From positions 90,658 to 154,657 of the forward strand of contig JASANC010000385.1 of the NCBI GenBank assembly GCA_030248135.1: DNA of 64,000 nt, read 5' to 3'. How positions within the stretch are numbered: position 1 is the first letter of the stretch; every line of letters starts with the position of its first letter. This document shows, piece by piece, positions 33,701-44,900 of the stretch. Made by a program: the position numbers and the translations under genes. Source of the DNA: Theristus sp. LFF4_11 (lineage: Eukaryota; Nematoda; Chromadorea; Monhysterida; Xyalidae). The notes beneath the pieces are model-generated. The model had not been told where the DNA came from. It did no database searches and saw only the letters and a list, made by a program, of their open reading frames with translations.

Positions 33701-34907
33701 AGTTGTTGAGCTATACGAGTGGTTCAACAATTCGTTAAGCTATTTTTCTCAGCGTCTTAATCCTTGGTTTTTTTCAGAATAATGAAGTCCGTCTGTACAA
33801 GTACGTGTTTCCGCCCGATTTTGCGCATCCGACCATGGCCGTTATTGGACTCACGCAGGTATAAAATGTTGTCAGTTTTTGGATAGTAAAACAGAAACAA
33901 CAGAAACACGGTAATTTCAAATTCAAATGGGTGGAGTTTCGCAGTGAAAAGAGATTTCAGTTGTTTTCTGTTTTGCTGCAGCCCTACGGTTCGATATCGC
34001 CGATCAGCGAGCTCCAGTCACGCTGGGCAGCGCGTGTGTTTGCCGGTCGCTGTCAATTGCCTCCAAAGTCGGTGATGCTCGATGACATCAAGCGAAAGCG
34101 TGCTGCCATGCGAGCGCAATACTTCGACACAATGCGGCACACCGTTCAGGTGAGCTGCTGTTACACACAGGTTACTCAACACTCAACACCTGTTGTTGGT
34201 AACCAAAGAAATCACTCAACCAAGAGTGAATTTCTGGTCGAAATTGCGCGTGAAAGCACAGTAATGTTGCACGATCAAAAACGAACGCTTACACGCGCAC
34301 TGTCGTATGTGCGCATGTGTGTTTGTTTGTGACTGTCCTCAAGCCGTGAACCGCGTGCTATTTCAATTAAACCGCACAAAAGACTGAAGAACAGTCTGAA
34401 ACTTTTTAGCGTTATACCGTACACCAATTCCAGGTTGACTTCATCAAGTACATGGACGAGATCGCAGACCAGATCGATTGCAAGCCGAATCTATGGCGTA
34501 CGGCTTTAACCGATCCGTGGCTAGCCGCACAGCTACTGTTCGGTCCGAACGTACCGTACGTTTATCGGCTTCGCGGGCCGCACAAATGGGCAAAGGCCCG
34601 TGAGACGATCATGAACACCCGCAAGCGGGTCGCCGCACCGTTGGCACAACGGCCGAAATCGGTCAAAGAGGCCGATTACAAGTCGGGTGGCGTGAAGTCG
34701 TCGGTGAAACTCTATGTAAAAGCGGTCTCGTATCAGTCGACCGTCATATTTCTGTTGTTCTTCATTGGTTATTACTTGATTGGAGCGACTCTACTCGGTG
34801 GAAATGGTTTCGGTTTGTTTCTGACGGTTCTTACGGTCGCCGTCGTGTTGCTGTATTTCATGATTCGTCGTGCCAATATTGCTGCTGATATGGTCTCCGT
34901 GTTTTGA
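30771..34907 (+). CDS. Flavin-containing monooxygenase
   Basis: FAD- and NADPH-dependent N/S-oxygenase, normally on the ER membrane. Ten exons: 30771-30929, 31342-31530, 31723-31872, 32111-32236, 32364-32513, 32784-32906, 33470-33610, 33778-33858, 33982-34149, 34434-34907; 586 residues. Every intron is phase 0. Motifs: FAD-binding IIGAGISG near residue 14, the FMO signature [16 protein letters not shown]-binding [44 protein letters not shown], and a hydrophobic C-terminus ([35 protein letters not shown]) consistent with ER anchoring. About eight residues usual before the CTGY block are missing between exons 6 and 7, perhaps a small exon I did not find in the intron that also carries a MITE. 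Two introns contain CAGTCGAACTC-type MITEs. Confidence 0.95.
31137..31284. repeat. 148-bp MITE, CAGTCGAACTC termini, in FMO intron 1
   Basis: Ends CAGTCGAACTC and GAGTTCAACTG are inverted, and TA flanks both sides (31135-31136, 31285-31286). This is the terminal sequence of the large foldback at 44420-45214. Confidence 0.85.
31894..32034. repeat. 141-bp MITE, CAGTCGAACTC termini, in FMO intron 3
   Basis: Ends CAGTCGAACTCTAAATTACAG and (inverted) CAGTCGAACTCTAAATGATAG, with GTCAGCTGATTCCC inside. TA precedes the left end; the right duplication is degraded to CATA. Same family as 31137-31284. Confidence 0.82.
33016..33280. repeat. 265-bp MITE with GGCCGA termini, in FMO intron 6
   Basis: The inverted ends CAGCATGGCCGAATAAA and CAGTATAGCCGATTAAAC are flanked by TA. 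A reverse-oriented copy lies at 36872-37132. Confidence 0.85.
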
Positions 34908-36321
34908 TCTGTATTCAATAAGAAGGGTCGCATTTTTACTGATGAGAAAACTTGTTGCTATTATGGTGTGTTTTTCTGAACACGTCTGATTTTTGCGCAG
35001 AATACAGAGAGAACACGAAACTTTGTATTAGAAAAGAATGAATGGTTGAAATCGAAAGCCCCATGTTTAAAAGCTAAATACGTCTTTTTTTTATCCTCGT
35101 TGCCGAAAACTCTTACTTCTTCGGGGCTCTGTAATCTGCTAAAAAATGCGACAGATTTAATTAATGAAACACACCATCTTGTGCGAACATGGCAAATTGT
35201 AACTAAAATTGCGTTCTACGAGTTGTAACAATGTGAACGCATTTTTGGCAACTTTGCAGCAACAATTTCCCTGTGTTGTTCATTTCTGTTTTACTTCATT
35301 TGCTTTATTTAGCGAACTTTTTGAAATTTGAGTTTGTCTCCACAACTGGTTTGCTTACTTTTGGACACTTTGCTGTATTTTTTGTTCATGTATGGTAATT
35401 TCCATGATTTTCAAATTGAAAAAGGTAATAGGTTTTTAGATAAAGATAACTTACAATAAACACGCACAGGCGTCATGCAACGTTGTCACATTTTATGATT
35501 CAACAGTTTTTCAAATACCAGGTATCAATTGAAAGTTTAGTAGTGGGTATGTTCGTCCAGCGTGTTGTTAAAATCTGTCATATTTTTTCGCAGAATGCAC
35601 AGCGCAAAAACTTTGGAAATGAAAGCAGTTGAGAAAAAAAAAGAAAATACTGGAACCCCGGTTAAGATCAAACTCTTCATTTCTACAGACAGAAAATGAC
35701 ACCATTCAGAAAGTGAATGGTAAAATCGGACGAACCATTCCCCTGTCCCAGCAACAGTAAAAAAACAAGAAACACCCTGGCTTGAATGTGTTTTTTTACA
35801 ACACTCACACATATACAGTGTGACGTGTGTGTGTATTCTTCAGTCACCATCACCAAAGCCAAACACACCACATACCGTTGTGCACTACGTTTGTTGTTTG
35901 TTGAGTTGGTTGCATATAAAACTTGTAAACCTACGTTTTAGACTAACCCAGAATGGTGATGCAAACGCAAAGCAATGTATGTAGTGTGGTTTTGGGCCCG
36001 GTTATTTTGGATATTTCAATGATAAAAAGCATGATTCCATCGTTATTATTTCTCGGCGAAAATCATACAAAATGTCATTCCATCAATCGAATGCTTTTCA
36101 GTTATTGAAAAACTGTATGTTTTGATGCGTGCTTCGGCATAAACATGCCATGTTCAAAAGAATCTAGACCCGTGTTCCGTTAAAAATCCTGATCTACAAC
36201 ATTCTTTTCGCTCTCTAAATTGTACCGCGCCGCGGGTGAATACATGTAGGTATTTATTGAGTCAGAATAACAGGAAAACATTTTCATTCCCACCCCTTCC
36301 TGTTTTCTGTTCTTGTAGAAC
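34908..36321. other. Intergenic, no gene seen
   Basis: AT-rich DNA downstream of FMO. Minus-strand ORFs around 35537-35871 show no family likeness and no splice partners. Confidence 0.4.
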
Positions 36322-37339
36322 ATTATCTAAAAATGCGGGAGACGCATATAAAAGGAGGAATATGGCTTTGTGTAAGCAGTGAGAGACTTGGCTCGACAAC
36401 TCTTTTCAAGTCTCTGATGTGGTACACACGGATACAAGTACATAAAAGCTATATTTTTGCGTCGCGTTCGTTTTACTGAAAAGCGTAAAAACTTATTTTT
36501 AATTGTCCTCTTCAGTTTAGTCTAAAATCACACCATGTGCGAAATTCTGTAAATTCTGTGCAAAAACACAAAAATCATAGCTTGCAAAACATTGCTGCAT
36601 GTAGCTTTATCATTGTTGCTAACTTACGCACAGCTGTGTACACACCAGCGACAAAAAGGTGTTGTCTTCCGATGATTTTCACCCTTTTATCAAACTCTAG
36701 TGGCAGGATAAACTGTCTGTCCCGTGAGTCGTTAGTTGCCTTTACCACAGAAGGAGACCTTGCGTTCCCCAATGCCTCTGCGATACACTTTGTCCTGGAC
36801 AAACCAGTATCAGTGATCCGAAGTCTGAACGTTATTTTAGTGGTTTTAGTGGTCGCTAAATGCCCGAAATACGGTATGGCCGATTAAACATGGCAGCTTT
36901 TTTCAGGGTTCAAGGAGCGCGCGAATTTTGAATGAAAGAAAAAAGATCTTCAGAAACCAAACTGCGTGCCTAATTTGACCAATTTTTGAAAACCAATGGA
37001 TTATCCGCGCTATTCTGTGCATTCTTTCTCCCTTGCACACATGATTGGGAATTATGTTGGCATTTTTGAAAAAGACAACTCCTAGTCTGCGACTGATCCC
37101 GCCTTGATGGACTGCCTAATTCGGCCGTACTGTACTGCAAATGTTAAAGTTTCAATTGTCTACAAAGTACATGTGCAACCGAAATAATGAATAAACGGCG
37201 CAAAAATATGGCTCTTATGTACTTGTATCCGTGTGTACCACGTCAGAGACTTGAAAAGAGTTGTCGAGCCAAGTCTCTCACTGCTTACACAAAGCCATAT
37301 TCCTCCTTTTATATGCGTCTCCCGCATTTTTAGATAATA
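36322..37339. repeat. 1-kb inverted-repeat element with nested MITE
   Basis: Arms of about 145 bp (36322-36467 and 37193-37339) are near-perfect reverse complements. Each contains ATGCGGGAGACGCATATAAA, GGAGGAATATGGC and GAGACTTGGCTCGACAAC. The arms include a TATAAAAGG stretch. The spacer has an open minus-strand frame (36575-36802) of no recognised family, and the MITE 36872-37132 has inserted in it. Confidence 0.8.
36872..37132. repeat. Second copy of the GGCCGA MITE, inverted
   Basis: Reverse complement of 33016-33280 with scattered substitutions (shared ACATGATTGGGAATTATGTT, GCCTTGATGGACTGCC). It is flanked by TA and nested between the arms of 36322-37339. Confidence 0.85.
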
Positions 37340-37368
37340 TTCTGACTTTTACATGAGCCCCGAAGGTT

Positions 37369-38575
37369 TCGCTAAATTCCACGGCCGATTCGCCCGAAAT
37401 CGTCACGATTCAGTATGTAGAGGTGCTCACACAAGAAAACTAACCCAAAATCCGTGATCAGCGCATTGAATTACCTTGGAAAAAACCGTTTTCCTGTTTT
37501 TCATTTCTGGACCGATTTCGCCAATTTCCACGGACGATTCGCCCGAAATCGTCACAATTCCGTATATAGAGTTGCTCACATAAAAAACTAACCCAAATTC
37601 CGTGATCAGTGCATTGAATTACCATGGAAAACACCGTTTTCTTGTTGTTCATTTCTGGACTGATTTCGCCAATTTCCACGGCCGATTCGGCCGAAATCGT
37701 CACGATTCAGTATCTAGAGTTGCTCACATAAAAAACTAAACCAAAATCCGTGATCAGCGCATTGAATTACCCTGGAAAACACCGTTTTCTTGTTTTTCTT
37801 TTCTGGACCGATTTCGCCAATTTCCACGGCCGATTCGGCCGAAATCGTCACGATTCAATGTCTAGAGTTGCTCACATAAAAAACTAACCCCCAAAATCCG
37901 TGATCAGCGCATTGAATTACCCTGGAAAACACCGTTTTCTTGTTTTTCATTTCTGGACCGATTTCGCCAATTTCCACGGCCGATTCGGCCGAAATCGTCA
38001 CGATTCAGTGTATAGAGTTGCTCACATAAAAAACTAACCCAAAATCCGTAATCAGCGCATTGAATTACCTTGGAAAACTTCGCTTTCTTGTTTTTTCTTT
38101 TCTGGACCGATTTCGCCAATTTCCACGGCCGATTCGGCCGAAATCATCACGATTCAGTGTCTAGAGTTGCTCAAATATAAAAACTAACCCAAAATCCGTG
38201 ATCAGCGCATTGAATTACCCTGGAAAACACCGTTTTCTTGTTTTTCATTTCTGGACCGATTTCGCCAATTTCCACGGCCGATTCGGCCGAAATCGTCACG
38301 ATTCAGTGTATGGAGTTGCTCACATAAAAAAACTAACCCAAAATCCGTGATCAGCGCATTGAATTACACTGGAAAACTTCGTTTTCTTGTTTTTCATTTC
38401 TGGACCGATTTCGCCAATTTCCACGGCCGATTCGGCCGAAATCGTCACGATTCAGTGTATAGAGTTGCTCACATAAAAAAACTAACCCAAAATCCGTGAT
38501 CAGCGCATTGAATTACACTGGAAAACTTCGTTTTCTTGTTTTTCATTTCTGGACCGATTTCGCCAATTTCCACGG
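37369..38575. repeat. 148-bp tandem satellite, about 8 copies
   Basis: The unit carries the palindromic GGCCGATTCGGCCGAAATCG, then CACGATTCAGTGTATAGAG, CCGTGATCAGCGCATTGAAT and TTTTCATTTCTGGACCGATT. The landmark CCAATTTCCACGG recurs every 148-149 bases (for example 37521, 37669, 37817). The array resumes at 40562, being split by the transposon 38576-40561. The minus-strand ORFs here are translations of the unit. Confidence 0.93.
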
Positions 38576-38585
38576 GCAAATGTAC

Positions 38586-38827
38586 TATCGCGGCCCAGGA
38601 GATCGCGGCCCGGAGTATCGCGGCCGAAGCATCGCGGCCTGAAAGATCGCGGCCTGGACGATCGCGGCCTGAACGATCGCGGCCCGGACGATCGCGGCCT
38701 GGGACGATCGCGGCCTGGGACGATCGCGGCCTGGGACGATCGCGGCCTGGGACGATCGCGGCCTGGGACGATCGCGGCCTGGACGATCGCGGCCTGGGAC
38801 GATCGCGGCCTGGGACGATCGCGGCGT
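38586..38827 (-). repeat. Left terminal minisatellite arm
   Basis: About 17 units of GATCGCGGCCTGGGAC and shorter variants, the reverse complement of the right arm. Confidence 0.92.
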
Positions 38828-40289
38828 TTTCATAACCTTGTCATATATCCAGATCAGACTGGCAATTTACATGTGGCAGTCACCGTGCATTACGAATGTA
38901 TATGAAACTGTGCTACTCAAACAAAGCTATTCGCATTTATTCTAAAACTAAATTAAATTGTTAATTAATTAAATATTATTTGTTGCTCATGTTCGGTTGT
39001 TGTTTGTAGCAAGTTTGACGGGTTACCCATCTATCTATTTAATTTCAACATTTTGACCGCCCTCCCCCAAAGTCACATGCACACCCGCGCCTCCCATCTT
39101 AAAAATTTGCAGCTGTCTATGTGGAAAATTTGCTCCAGCTATCAATATCGCCCCCAACGACAATCATCTCCCATGTGAGTGACCCGTGTAAATAGAGTTG
39201 TTAAAAAATAAAAATCGTCATTTTTGTTTTTTTAAAGAAAAATATAAAAACATGAAATCAAAGTTGGTCTAAATCAATCAGGGAGTCCGAAGAATCACAT
39301 CTGACGAGCAAGCGCCTTTCGAATGACTCCTGTAAGGCGGAACTTATCAGATTTTGTTTTGGTGACCTCATTTACAAATGTACCCATTTTCCAAACCGTT
39401 ACCATCATGCCTCTTCTAGTGTTTTGGCCCTCAAAACGCAACTAATTATCCCCAGTTCAAATGAAAGAAATCTTACCGGCTTGAAATTCGATCAATTATG
39501 ATGACGACGCCACAACACGACACGAAATAGCAAACAGACAAAGTACAGCTGTAGCGCTTGCCTAATATAAATATAGTAAACATTACCTTGTATGCGGCCG
39601 AATCGTGTTGCATGAATGAATACGAGATCTTTTTTAATCCGATTTGTTTGTTGTAGTTTTTTTTTATATTTGCCGGTTTTTGGAACGTGGTAGACATTTT
39701 TTATGCTAGAGAAGGCGGTTTTGGCTGTGACGGATAGGTGCAAACGATGCATTGAGGCTCACTTTAAGCAATTTGATTGAGTTGACACTGTTGCCGTTGT
39801 TGTTGATGTTTGCTGTTATCGCCATACACATTTCGAAGTTTTCTTTTGAATGCTGTCCTTTGTTGACCGGTGGTATCGCGTGATCTGGTATTTTCTGGTC
39901 CATTTTTAAAACTTTTGTTTTGCTCTGTCATTCGTGCGCAGGTGAATAAATTTCTTTGAAATTTTGCACAAATCTTAGTTGAGCCTTCCTGAACAATATT
40001 TCATTCAATAGGGTTCAACACAACTCGAGAAATAACGCGTCAAACACCTACCCACTACTTCTGAAACACCCTGTAGAGACGAACCGGAGGTACCTGGCAA
40101 GGCAGGAATGAATGAGAATGATGGGTCGTTTCAATCATCACGCCATAGCTTGGCGACGTAATTTGTTTTGGCAATAAATCTGAAAATGGAATTTGCAGCG
40201 CGTTTGATTTTCTTGATCTGCGTGCTTATTATTAAATAAAACAAAAATTGCATGGGTGCTGATCTGCTAAAAACAGAGCGTGCTAAAAA

Positions 40290-40556
40290 CTAAGCCTGAG
40301 CCTAAGCCAGGCCGCGATCGTCCCAGGCCGCGATCATCCCAGGCCGCGATCATCCCAGGCCGCGATCGTCCCAGGCCGCGATCGTCCCAGGCCGCGATCA
40401 TCCCAGGCCGCGATCATCCCAGGCCGCGATCGTCCCAGGCCGCGATCGTCCAGGCCGCGATCGTTCAGGCCGCGATCGTCCAGGCCGCGATCTTTCAGGC
40501 CGCGATACTTCGGCCGCGATGCTTCGGCCGCGATCTAATGGGCCGCAATCTAACGC
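40290..40556 (+). repeat. Right terminal minisatellite arm with telomere-like prefix
   Basis: About 17 units of GGCCGCGATCGTCCCA and variants, preceded by CTAAGCCTGAGCCTAAGCC, which includes the same CCTGAG variant hexamer found in the degenerate part of the CTL telomeric arrays. Confidence 0.92.
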
Positions 40557-40561
40557 ACGCC

Positions 40562-40905
40562 ATTTCCACGGCCGATTCGGCCGAAATCGTCACGATTCAG
40601 TGTATAGAGTTGCTCACATAAAAAAACTAACCCAAAATCCGTGATCAGCGCATTGAATTACCCTGGAAAACTTTGTTTTCTTGTTTTTCATTTCTGGACC
40701 GATTTCGCCAATTTCCACGGCCGATTCGGCCGAAATCGTCACGATTCAGTGTATAGAGTTGCTCACGTAAAAAAACTAACCCAAAATCCGTGATCAGCGC
40801 ATTGAATTACCCTGGAAAACTTTGTTTTCTTGTTTTTCATTTCTGGACCGATTTCGCCAATTTCCACGGCTGATTCGCCCGAAATTGTCACGATTCAGTA
40901 TCTAA
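40562..40905. repeat. 148-bp satellite, continuation, about 2.3 copies
   Basis: Same unit as 37369-38575, beginning with the duplicated ATTTCCACGG after the transposon. Confidence 0.9.
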
Positions 40906-40929
40906 AGATGCTCAGGGCAAAAAATTAAT

Positions 40930-41370
40930 TTAATTTTCAAAATCTCCGGATGGAATTACCCCAGGAAACAATTTTGTTCGACTGTGAAAATGCCGCAAGT
41001 AAAAATTGAAAGCGCGAACACATGTAACCAGGTCAAAACCTACGAACCTTTAAAAATGCCCAATTTTTTACCCAAATAAAAGTTGGAGCAAAAAAGTAAC
41101 TAGATTTTCAAAATCTGCAGATGAAATTACCCCAGGAAACTTTTTTATTCGGTTATGGAACAACTTCAGACAAAAATTGAAAGGGCGAACACTTAAAACC
41201 CGGTGAAAACCCTGCGAACTTTTAAAAATGCCCAATTTTTTACCCAAAAACATGGTCTGGGCAAAAAATTAACCCAATTTTCAAAATCTCCGGGTGGAAT
41301 TACCCCAGGAAACATTTTTGTTCGGCTATGAAAATGCCCCAGTTAAAAATTGAAAGGGCGAACACATGTT
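40930..41370. repeat. About 172-bp tandem repeat, 2.5 degenerate copies
   Basis: AAAATCTCCGGATGGAATTA and CCCCAGGAAAC recur near 40940, 41110 and 41283, along with AAAATGCCCAATTTTTTACC. It may be a diverged relative of the adjoining satellite (shared GAATTACC and GGAAAA context). Confidence 0.75.
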
Positions 41371-41995
41371 GATTACATAGCTGAAAAAAAAGGAGAAACA
41401 AGAATAAGTAACCAAGATTTCAGAATAGGTTTTTCGTGTCTACAACGGACGTAAAGAAGTCTGGTGGAATTTTCTCTTCGGCACAGTTAGCAACCACTGC
41501 AGGTCTCTTAGTGTGCACAGTAACAAGTTTCCAGCATGTATGTTCGTTGCTGTAGGACAACGCGTAAATTTTGAAAACCCGCGCAGGTCCATATTCAGCC
41601 ATATAATGCGTGATGCGCTGTCCGCTCGCTGGCGCTCGCTCGCGCATCCGCATGATTTTGTCTCATTTGCAGAACCTTGAATTTGAAACCTGTAAAACGA
41701 TATGTGATCAACATTTTATGTCTCCTCCAAAATGCAAGCAGCTCGAAAACGCGTGTGTCATTTGTATTTGACGTCTCTGTTTTCGCCACCGAAATTCAGT
41801 ATAATTACATTTATTCTGGCATTTTTTCAACAACCATGCAGTTTCTGCACCCGTAAACTGTGTGTAACTCATGTGACAGCTCCACTGCACATTTTCTGTT
41901 TTAAAAATATGGGCAAAAGTTTGAAATTGAAATAAAAAGTGTTTTTCTTCTGGTTGTTTTGGACGCGCGTTTTTTACAGACTGATCCGTTATAGA
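41371..41995. other. Upstream region of the CTL gene
   Basis: Holds the presumed promoter and leader of the choline transporter-like gene. Minus-strand open frames at 41420-41653 and 41708-42091 match nothing I know and are not called. No distinct regulatory motif was recognised. Confidence 0.35.
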
Positions 41996-44900
41996 ATGGG
42001 CTGCTGTGCGTCCGGTCCGTACGGCGAACAGGTTTGGTTGTGCTTTTTCAGTTTCATGAAATCCCCGATAAATCTTCCTTCCTATAAACAATTCTGAATT
42101 TTGTTGACTGACGCAATGTTGACTTATCGGTATAATCAGAACATAAGAAAACTGTTTTACAATGTTTTATTTAGGAGCGCAACAGGCGACCGCATCGCAA
42201 TGAGGCCCCAGCGCTGGTGCGCGATCGCAATTGCACGGACATGTGGGCGTTGTCGTTGTTCGTTATTTACTGGTGCTTCATGGTTGGTGGATGTTTTATT
42301 TGGATATCACTGCTTTATCCCCAAAGAACATGAAGGCACCAATTGCAAAAATTTAGGAAGGTTTTGGATGGTAATTGGTTGGTGTTCCCTTGAAGCCAAA
42401 GCCTCGCCAAATATCAGATAAAATATTTGTTGTATTTTTGAAAATCACCTAACATCAGTGCCACAAACAATTGCTTAGATTCAGCTCTGAGACAAAATTG
42501 AAATTTCACTATGCGTTTCTTTTTGCCTTGATGTAACTTTAAAGGCGTTTACATTTATTTGCACAAATCAGATGTGATATTTTTTTCGCTTCAGATCGCA
42601 ATCGCAGTATTCTCCTGTCTGCACGGCGATCCGTATCGCCTGATCTACGGGACCGATTCGTTCGGCAACGTTTGCGGCAGGGACAATCGATACATTTACG
42701 TGAACAATTCTGGACTGGACTTGTCCGATAGAAAGTTGGTTTTGTCGTGACCTTTGTGGTTAGTTTGCAGCAGTATCCAACGTGAGATGATGAGTGTACG
42801 CCTAAGCCTAAGCCTAAGCCTAAGCCTAAGCCTAAGCCTAAGCCTAAGCCTAAGCCTAAGCCTAAGCCTAAGCCTAAGCCTAAGCCTAAGCCTAAGCCTA
42901 AGCCTAAGCCTAAGCCTAAGCCTAAGCCTAAGCCTAAGCCTAAGCCTAAGCCTAAGCCTAAGCCTAAGCCTAAGCCTAAGCCTAAGCCTAAGCCTAAGCC
43001 TAAGCCTAAGCCTAAGCCTAAGCCTAAGCCTAAGCCTAAGCCTAAGCCTAAGCCTAAGCCTAAGCCTAAGCCTAAGCCTAAGCCTAAGCCTAAGCCTAAA
43101 CCTAAGCCTAAGCCTAAGCCTAAGCCTAAGCCTAAGCCTAAGCCTAAGCCTAAGCCTAAGCCTAAGCCTAAGCCTAAGCCTAAGCCTAAGCCTAAGCCTA
43201 AGCCTAAGCCTAAGCCTAAGCCTAAGCCTAAGCCTAAGCCTAAGCCTAAGCCTAAGCCTAAGCCTAAGCCTAAGCCTAAGCCTAAGCCTAAGCCTGAGCC
43301 TGAGCCTAAGCCTAAGCCTAAGCCTAAGCCTAAGCCTGAGCCTAAGCCTAAGCCTAAGCCTGAGCCTGAGCCTGAGCCTGAGCCTAAGCCTAAGACTAAG
43401 CCGAAGCCTAAGCCGTAGCCTAAGCCGACTAAAACTAAACCTTAAAAAACCCGCCCATTTCACTTGCTGTAATTCTTCTCAGTGATATACCGTATCACCC
43501 ACTATAATCGCAACGAATTCGCAGGTATCTATTCTCGATGGACATCACACGCCCCAGCGACTCACTGTGGATCTGCGTGAAAGAGTGCCCGACTCGGAAT
43601 CTGTACGATCGATCGATGCTGGTTGAATACGCCGCAACTCGAAACGTTGGCTTCTGCTCGTATGAAGTGCCGCTTGAGAAATACGCCGAGCAAGACGAAT
43701 ATCCGTCAAGTAACGCCGGACCGTGTCCGGTGGATAGTGTTTTTGAGAGGTTTGAACGTGATGCGATTTTCTCGAAATAATATCATCTGGAAAATATGTA
43801 GCAAGGCACATCAACACAAAATTGAAGAAACGTGCAGTTTTTTGCCTCTCAGACAATCTCATAGTTGCCTCAGAAACTTTGGCGTGTAAAAGTGAGTTAT
43901 TGGAAACTCAAAGGTTATTATTCGAAAGCCATTGAAAAGCCTCTTTGAGATTTATGCCGATTTGATATAACCGCCAGTCACAGTTCAAGCGGCTCTCAAA
44001 AGCGGTCAATCGCGTTGCGTTATAGCCACGGCCCACGCAGTGATATTTTCGACAATGTGGTGAAACTGAAATCGAAAACTTATTCCATATTTTTCTAGCG
44101 AACCAATCTTGAACTGGTGCATTCCGAAAGTCGCCTCGGCACTTGGAGACTATTTTGTCACTGCCATTTTTCACGCCATAAATTCGGTGGACAAGCTGAA
44201 GTTGGCGTTGTCTGACGTGGCGTTGCTGTGGCCTCAAATGGTCGCGCTGTGCGTTCTCTCGTTAGGTTGGATGGTTTGTTATGTTTGCTTTCGAGTATAA
44301 ATTAAGGTAAAAACAATGCGGTTGACGATACGCAATTGTACTAAATCTGACAGCAAACTGCTACTACGGTATGCGCCCTTAAATGCATCTAAAAAATGTG
44401 TAGCCACAGCTAGCAGCTACAGTCGAACTCACTAAAATGTGGAATCAGCTGATTGGTCGGCCGAGGGGAGGCTGCTCACACTCCGCACCCTTCTTTTTTC
44501 GTGGATCTGGATTCTATTGAATCGTGTTTCTTTTGAATGAGTGTGAATTTCCAGCACCGTTTTCATGCTAAAAATAAACTCAAAGGGTTGGAGAACTGCG
44601 AAATTCAATTTTTTTTATTCAACAGCTCAAAATGCATTTTTTACTGACGACGACGACGACGACGACGTCGTCGCTTCATTTTTACGTGTGAACTGAAAGA
44701 CAAAAGCCTGAAATGAGTGCGCTGTGTAGCCAGCTGAAGGGGTTTCATTCCTAGCTGACCGATCTACATGCGTCCGCAATTAAAAAAAATGCGTTCCGAC
44801 TTCGCGGATGATGACGACACGACGACGACTTTGCTTTCATTTTTTTCATTTTCACCGATTTCAAGTTGTTTTTGGCAAGCTGCTGTGTTCATTTACTTGG

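Larger units (their letters stand above)
38576..40561. mobile_element. Mutator-like element with minisatellite terminal inverted repeats
   Basis: A 2-kb insertion in the 148-bp satellite. The flanks ATTTCCACGG (38566-38575) and ATTTCCACGG (40562-40571) are a 10-bp target duplication, a length typical of MULEs. Both ends consist of about 250 bp of the 15-bp GATCGCGGCC minisatellite in inverted orientation, and unit-by-unit variants near the two tips match in order. The interior is AT-rich with no transposase ORF. The right half (39575-40561) matches 544-1475. Confidence 0.85.

Noticed and set aside
38586..38827. Regular direct repeats suggestive of a CRISPR array
   Set aside because: Units are contiguous without unique spacers, and the genome is eukaryotic; it is a minisatellite.
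41420..41653. 77-codon minus-strand ORF upstream of CTL
   Set aside because: Reads partly protein-like, but no family, no start context and no partner exons; left uncalled.
42696..43485. Open frames of about 250 codons encoding poly(Leu-Ser) and poly(Leu-Arg); also 58028-58631
   Set aside because: They are translations of the (TTAGGC)n arrays, open in several frames because the hexamer contains no stop in those frames.
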